From NCBI GenBank assembly GCA_900696515.1, contig CAADGK010000016.1:1-64000 (forward strand): a stretch of DNA of 64,000 nt, written 5' to 3'. This stretch comes from an uncultured Nitrosospira sp. (lineage in GTDB: Bacteria > Nitrospirota > Nitrospiria > Nitrospirales > Nitrospiraceae). How positions within the stretch are numbered: position 1 is the stretch's first letter; each line of letters opens with the position of its first letter. The translations under genes and the position numbers were made by a program. This document shows positions 61,477-64,000 of this stretch, one piece after another. The notes beneath the pieces were generated by a model. The model was not told the origin of the DNA, did not search any database, and was given only the letters and a program-made list of their open reading frames with translations.

Positions 61477-62872
61477 ATTTCCTCCTCATGCGATTTCGCA
61501 AGACGATTCCGGTCAAATTCAGCGTCACCACCACAAGAATCAACACCAACGTGGTCACATAGACCATGGGCTTGGCAGCCTCGACGTTCGGCGATTGAAA
61601 CCCCACGTCATAAATATGAAACCCCAAGTGCATGAACTTCCGGTCCAAATGAAGAAACGGCCAGGTCCAGTCGATCGGCATGGCCGGCGCCAGTTTCACC
61701 ACACCCGTCAACATCAAGGGAGCGACTTCTCCGGCCGCACGAGCCATGGCCAGAATCAGTCCGGTCAGAATGCCGGGCAGCGCCGTGGGAAGCACGACTT
61801 TCCATATCGTTTCCCATTTGGTTGCACCCAATCCGATCGACCCTTCTCGGTACTCCCGCGGCACAGCTGCGAGCCCCTCCTCCGTTGCGACAATCACGAC
61901 GGGAACAGTTAACAGCGCCAATGTGAGCGAGGCCCAGAGAATGCCCCCTGTGCCGAAGGTCGGAGTCGGCAGCCGGTCGGAAAACCACAGGGAGTCGATC
62001 GTCCCGCCGACACCATATACAAAAAACCCCAACCCGAATACACCGAAGACGATCGACGGCACCCCGGCCAGATTATTCACCGCGATGCGCACGATTCGGA
62101 CGATCGCCCCTTGACGGGCATATTCTCTGAGGTATAACGCTCCGATCACGCCGAATGGGGTCACTATGAGGCTCATGATCAGCACCATCATCACGGTGCC
62201 GAAGATGGCCGGAAAAATTCCGCCCTCCGTGTTGGCCTCTCGTGGTTCCGTGGTCAACACCATCCAGACGTTCCCCGCATAGACCCACACCTTCTCCCAC
62301 GTGGCCAGCGCATTCGGACGCAAGACCCGCACGACTTGACTCAATCCGATGGGTTTTTCTCTGCCATTGGCATCCGCCACGAGCACCGTGTAGAGGCTCT
62401 CCGCTTCGCTCCCTTCGGCCTGCCGAAGCAGAGAGGGAAGCGATTGCCACACCGGTTCGCTCCCCTCCGCCACGGACTGATCTTCTTTGCTCAGCATCCG
62501 AAGCCGGCCGTAGAAATTCCCCCATTCACGCCGCTCTACCATCACAAGGTCGGCGGGCGTGGCTCGTTCGACGATCTGATTTGTGTCGATCCATCGATAA
62601 TCGAGCCCGTAGAGATCACGATTGCCTATTTTCATCCTGATTCGCGGGATCCCTTTCGGACTCACTTCCTCACCCGCCAACTGTCCGATCACATGCTTTC
62701 CGTCTTTCAGCGTCAATTCGACGAGATCAGCCGGCCAGAAATACCCGAACCCATTCATCAGGATAAGAACTAGAAGTCCTCCGATCATCAGCAGCGACAG
62801 AGACAGCCCTGCCCCGCAGCCCCAAATGAAGAACTCCCCGCTTGCCATGAATTGCCTGACCCACTGTTTCAT
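61457..62872 (-). CDS. pstA: Phosphate ABC transporter permease PstA with large periplasmic insert
   Basis: PstA and PstC form the membrane channel. The 471-residue product is longer than E. coli PstA (296). After the first helix a hydrophilic stretch of about 170 residues (about 50-215) is inserted before the conserved permease core ([64 protein letters not shown], the EAA motif). The insert contains a CTTCGGC/GCCGAAG palindrome at 62413-62428. Such long PstA forms are known in other Gram-negatives. The 3' end overlaps pstB. Confidence 0.94.
   Translation of the reverse strand: MKQWVRQFMASGEFFIWGCGAGLSLSLLMIGGLLVLILMNGFGYFWPADLVELTLKDGKHVIGQLAGEEVSPKGIPRIRMKIGNRDLYGLDYRWIDTNQIVERATPADLVMVERREWGNFYGRLRMLSKEDQSVAEGSEPVWQSLPSLLRQAEGSEAESLYTVLVADANGREKPIGLSQVVRVLRPNALATWEKVWVYAGNVWMVLTTEPREANTEGGIFPAIFGTVMMVLIMSLIVTPFGVIGALYLREYARQGAIVRIVRIAVNNLAGVPSIVFGVFGLGFFVYGVGGTIDSLWFSDRLPTPTFGTGGILWASLTLALLTVPVVIVATEEGLAAVPREYREGSIGLGATKWETIWKVVLPTALPGILTGLILAMARAAGEVAPLMLTGVVKLAPAMPIDWTWPFLHLDRKFMHLGFHIYDVGFQSPNVEAAKPMVYVTTLVLILVVVTLNLTGIVLRNRMRRKYAGSAV
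62413..62428. repeat. Small CTTCGGC palindrome inside pstA
   Basis: CTTCGGC and GCCGAAG pair perfectly around CT. It is in frame in the periplasmic insert of PstA, encoding part of [11 protein letters not shown]. It resembles the palindrome inside uvrC (CCCTTCGG core), so both may belong to one dispersed repeat class. Confidence 0.4.
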
Positions 62873-62968
62873 TGAATCACTCGCCCACCGGCATGGCCGG
62901 CTCCATCCCCGAGGCCTGCTTTGTTTCGTCTCATCTCGACGCTGGCCTTCTGACCACGACGCCTGTGC

Positions 62969-64000
62969 CTAGAACTGGCTATACTTCTCCCTAAGTCGCT
63001 GTCGAACAAGCTCCGCAACCGTGTTGAGCAAAAAAGTCGCCACGAAGAGGAGCAATCCCGCCAAAAAAAGCGTGCGATAGAGGGTCCCCCCGTGCGGCGC
63101 CTCCGGAATCTCCACGGCAATATTCGCGGACAGTGTCCGAAATCCATTGAACAAGCTCCAGTCCATGATGGGCGTGTTTCCCGTCGCCATTAAGACGATC
63201 ATGGTTTCGCCGACCGCTCGGCCTAGTCCGATCATGAGGGCTGAGAAGATGCCGGGACTGGCTGAGATCAGGACAAGATAGATCAGTGTCTGCCAGCGCG
63301 TCGCTCCGAGCGCCAGGGATCCAGCAATGAGATTCTTGGGGACATTGGTCAAGGCCTCTTCCGAGATACTGTAGATAATCGGAATAATGGCGAACCCCAT
63401 GGCAACACCGACGACAATCGCATTGCGCTGGTCATAGTTCAGGCCCAGGTGGGTCTGAAGCCACGGTTTATAATGGCCATCGAACAAGAAGGAATCCCAC
63501 CAGGCGTTCATCGCCAAGCATCCGCCGACTACCGCAATGATGACCGGTATCATGAGAAATGCTTCGACGCCGGGCCGGATTCGATGCCGAAGGGACGCGG
63601 GCAGCAGCAGAAAGAGGCCGGCGGAAACGGCAACGGCAACGGGGGTCAACAAGACCATGCCGGCCATCGCGGGAAAGTTTCGCTCCAGCACCGGGGCGAA
63701 CCAGAGTCCGGCCAGGAATCCGAGGACCACCGTCGGGAGCGCCGCCATGATTTCAATGGTCGGCTTGATCTTAGCTCGATAATCCGGATGCATGAACATG
63801 GAGGTGTAAATCGCGGCTAATACGGCCAACGGCACGGCGAGGAGCACCGCATAGAACGTGCCCTTCACTGTCCCAAAGATCAGCGGAGTCAAGCTGAACT
63901 TGGCTTCGAAGTCATCCGACCCGCTCGAGGACTGCCACACCAACTCCGGCCGCTCATAGCCCTCGTACATCACAGGTGAAAACAGGGTCGCTAGAGTAAT
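62969..64000 (-). CDS. pstC: Phosphate ABC transporter permease PstC (5' part beyond the window edge)
   Basis: PstC pairs with PstA in phosphate uptake. The frame is open to base 64000, so the start lies outside. The visible part (343 codons) has the permease core: LTPLIFGTVKGTFYAVLLAVPLAVLAAIY, LPTVVLGFLAGLWFAP, YSISEEALTNVPKNLIAGSLALGATRWQTL (EAA motif) and the conserved C-terminal helices. The GTG at 63973 is internal, since in-frame codons continue upstream. Gene order pstC-pstA-pstB-phoU-phoB on the minus strand indicates one operon; a pstS would be expected further upstream. Confidence 0.92.
   Translation of the reverse strand: MTLATLFSPVMYEGYERPELVWQSSSGSDDFEAKFSLTPLIFGTVKGTFYAVLLAVPLAVLAAIYTSMFMHPDYRAKIKPTIEIMAALPTVVLGFLAGLWFAPVLERNFPAMAGMVLLTPVAVAVSAGLFLLLPASLRHRIRPGVEAFLMIPVIIAVVGGCLAMNAWWDSFLFDGHYKPWLQTHLGLNYDQRNAIVVGVAMGFAIIPIIYSISEEALTNVPKNLIAGSLALGATRWQTLIYLVLISASPGIFSALMIGLGRAVGETMIVLMATGNTPIMDWSLFNGFRTLSANIAVEIPEAPHGGTLYRTLFLAGLLLFVATFLLNTVAELVRQRLREKYSQF

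Noticed and set aside
1-64000. rRNA or tRNA genes
   Set aside because: I looked through the intergenic stretches for cloverleaf and rRNA signatures and saw none; a covariance-model scan would settle this.

Overview
The window reads as chromosomal DNA of a nitrite-oxidising-type Nitrospira or a close Nitrospirota relative. This is inferred from overall gene flavour: a split nuo operon, a LuxI/LuxR pair, B12-type and SPASM radical SAM proteins carrying PCP_red domains, and many NarL-type regulators. No rRNA, tRNA, nxr or amo gene is present to prove it. Both edges cut genes: nuoH at the left, pstC at the right.

Layout. 1-7.7 kb: nuoHIJKLMN, the membrane arm of complex I. 7.7-16.4 kb: housekeeping genes (YihY/BrkB, an M50 protease with CBS domains, a NodB deacetylase, GNAT, VOC, a DapF-like epimerase, an S23 four-helix-bundle protein, uvrC, a FadL-type porin). 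16.6-26.3 kb: a signalling region with luxR, luxI and a near-consensus lux box, two NarL-type two-component pairs, a HigBA toxin-antitoxin pair, and decayed regulator pieces. 26.3-35 kb: a HerA-like ATPase, a DUF486 transporter, a broken AbiJ-like gene, a HEPN/MNT pair, a shortened UvrA and a GHKL ATPase. 35.3-42.1 kb: ubiE, then a cluster with tetrapyrrole-enzyme features (B12-type radical SAM, a Usp/rubredoxin/PCP_red fusion, radical SAM/SPASM with PCP_red, a CopD/HemJ-like membrane protein). 42.4-46.4 kb: 2OG oxygenase, lolA, ftsK. 46.6-64 kb: phosphate genes (PstS-like, psiE, ppk, phoX, phoB, phoU, pstBAC) interrupted by an arsenic cassette (arsR, arsI, acr3, arsC).

Two signals run across genes. 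First, at least twelve spacers between 2.5 and 43.3 kb hold degenerate 7-bp tandem arrays arranged as inverted arms. They abut, and sometimes form, the neighbouring stop and start codons. One pair encloses the S23 four-helix-bundle gene and another lies in frame inside the HerA-like gene. They look like a dispersed palindromic element. Second, the phosphate region carries five blocks of four 7-bp half-sites spaced by 4 bp. Several have a -10-like hexamer 9 bp downstream. They mark a probable PhoB regulon covering ppk, phoX, the PstS-like/psiE operon and two very small membrane or lipoprotein genes.

The genes suggest a Gram-negative cell with respiratory complex I, AHL quorum sensing that may control itself and a divergent two-component pair, polyphosphate storage under phosphate control, and acquired arsenite and organoarsenical resistance.
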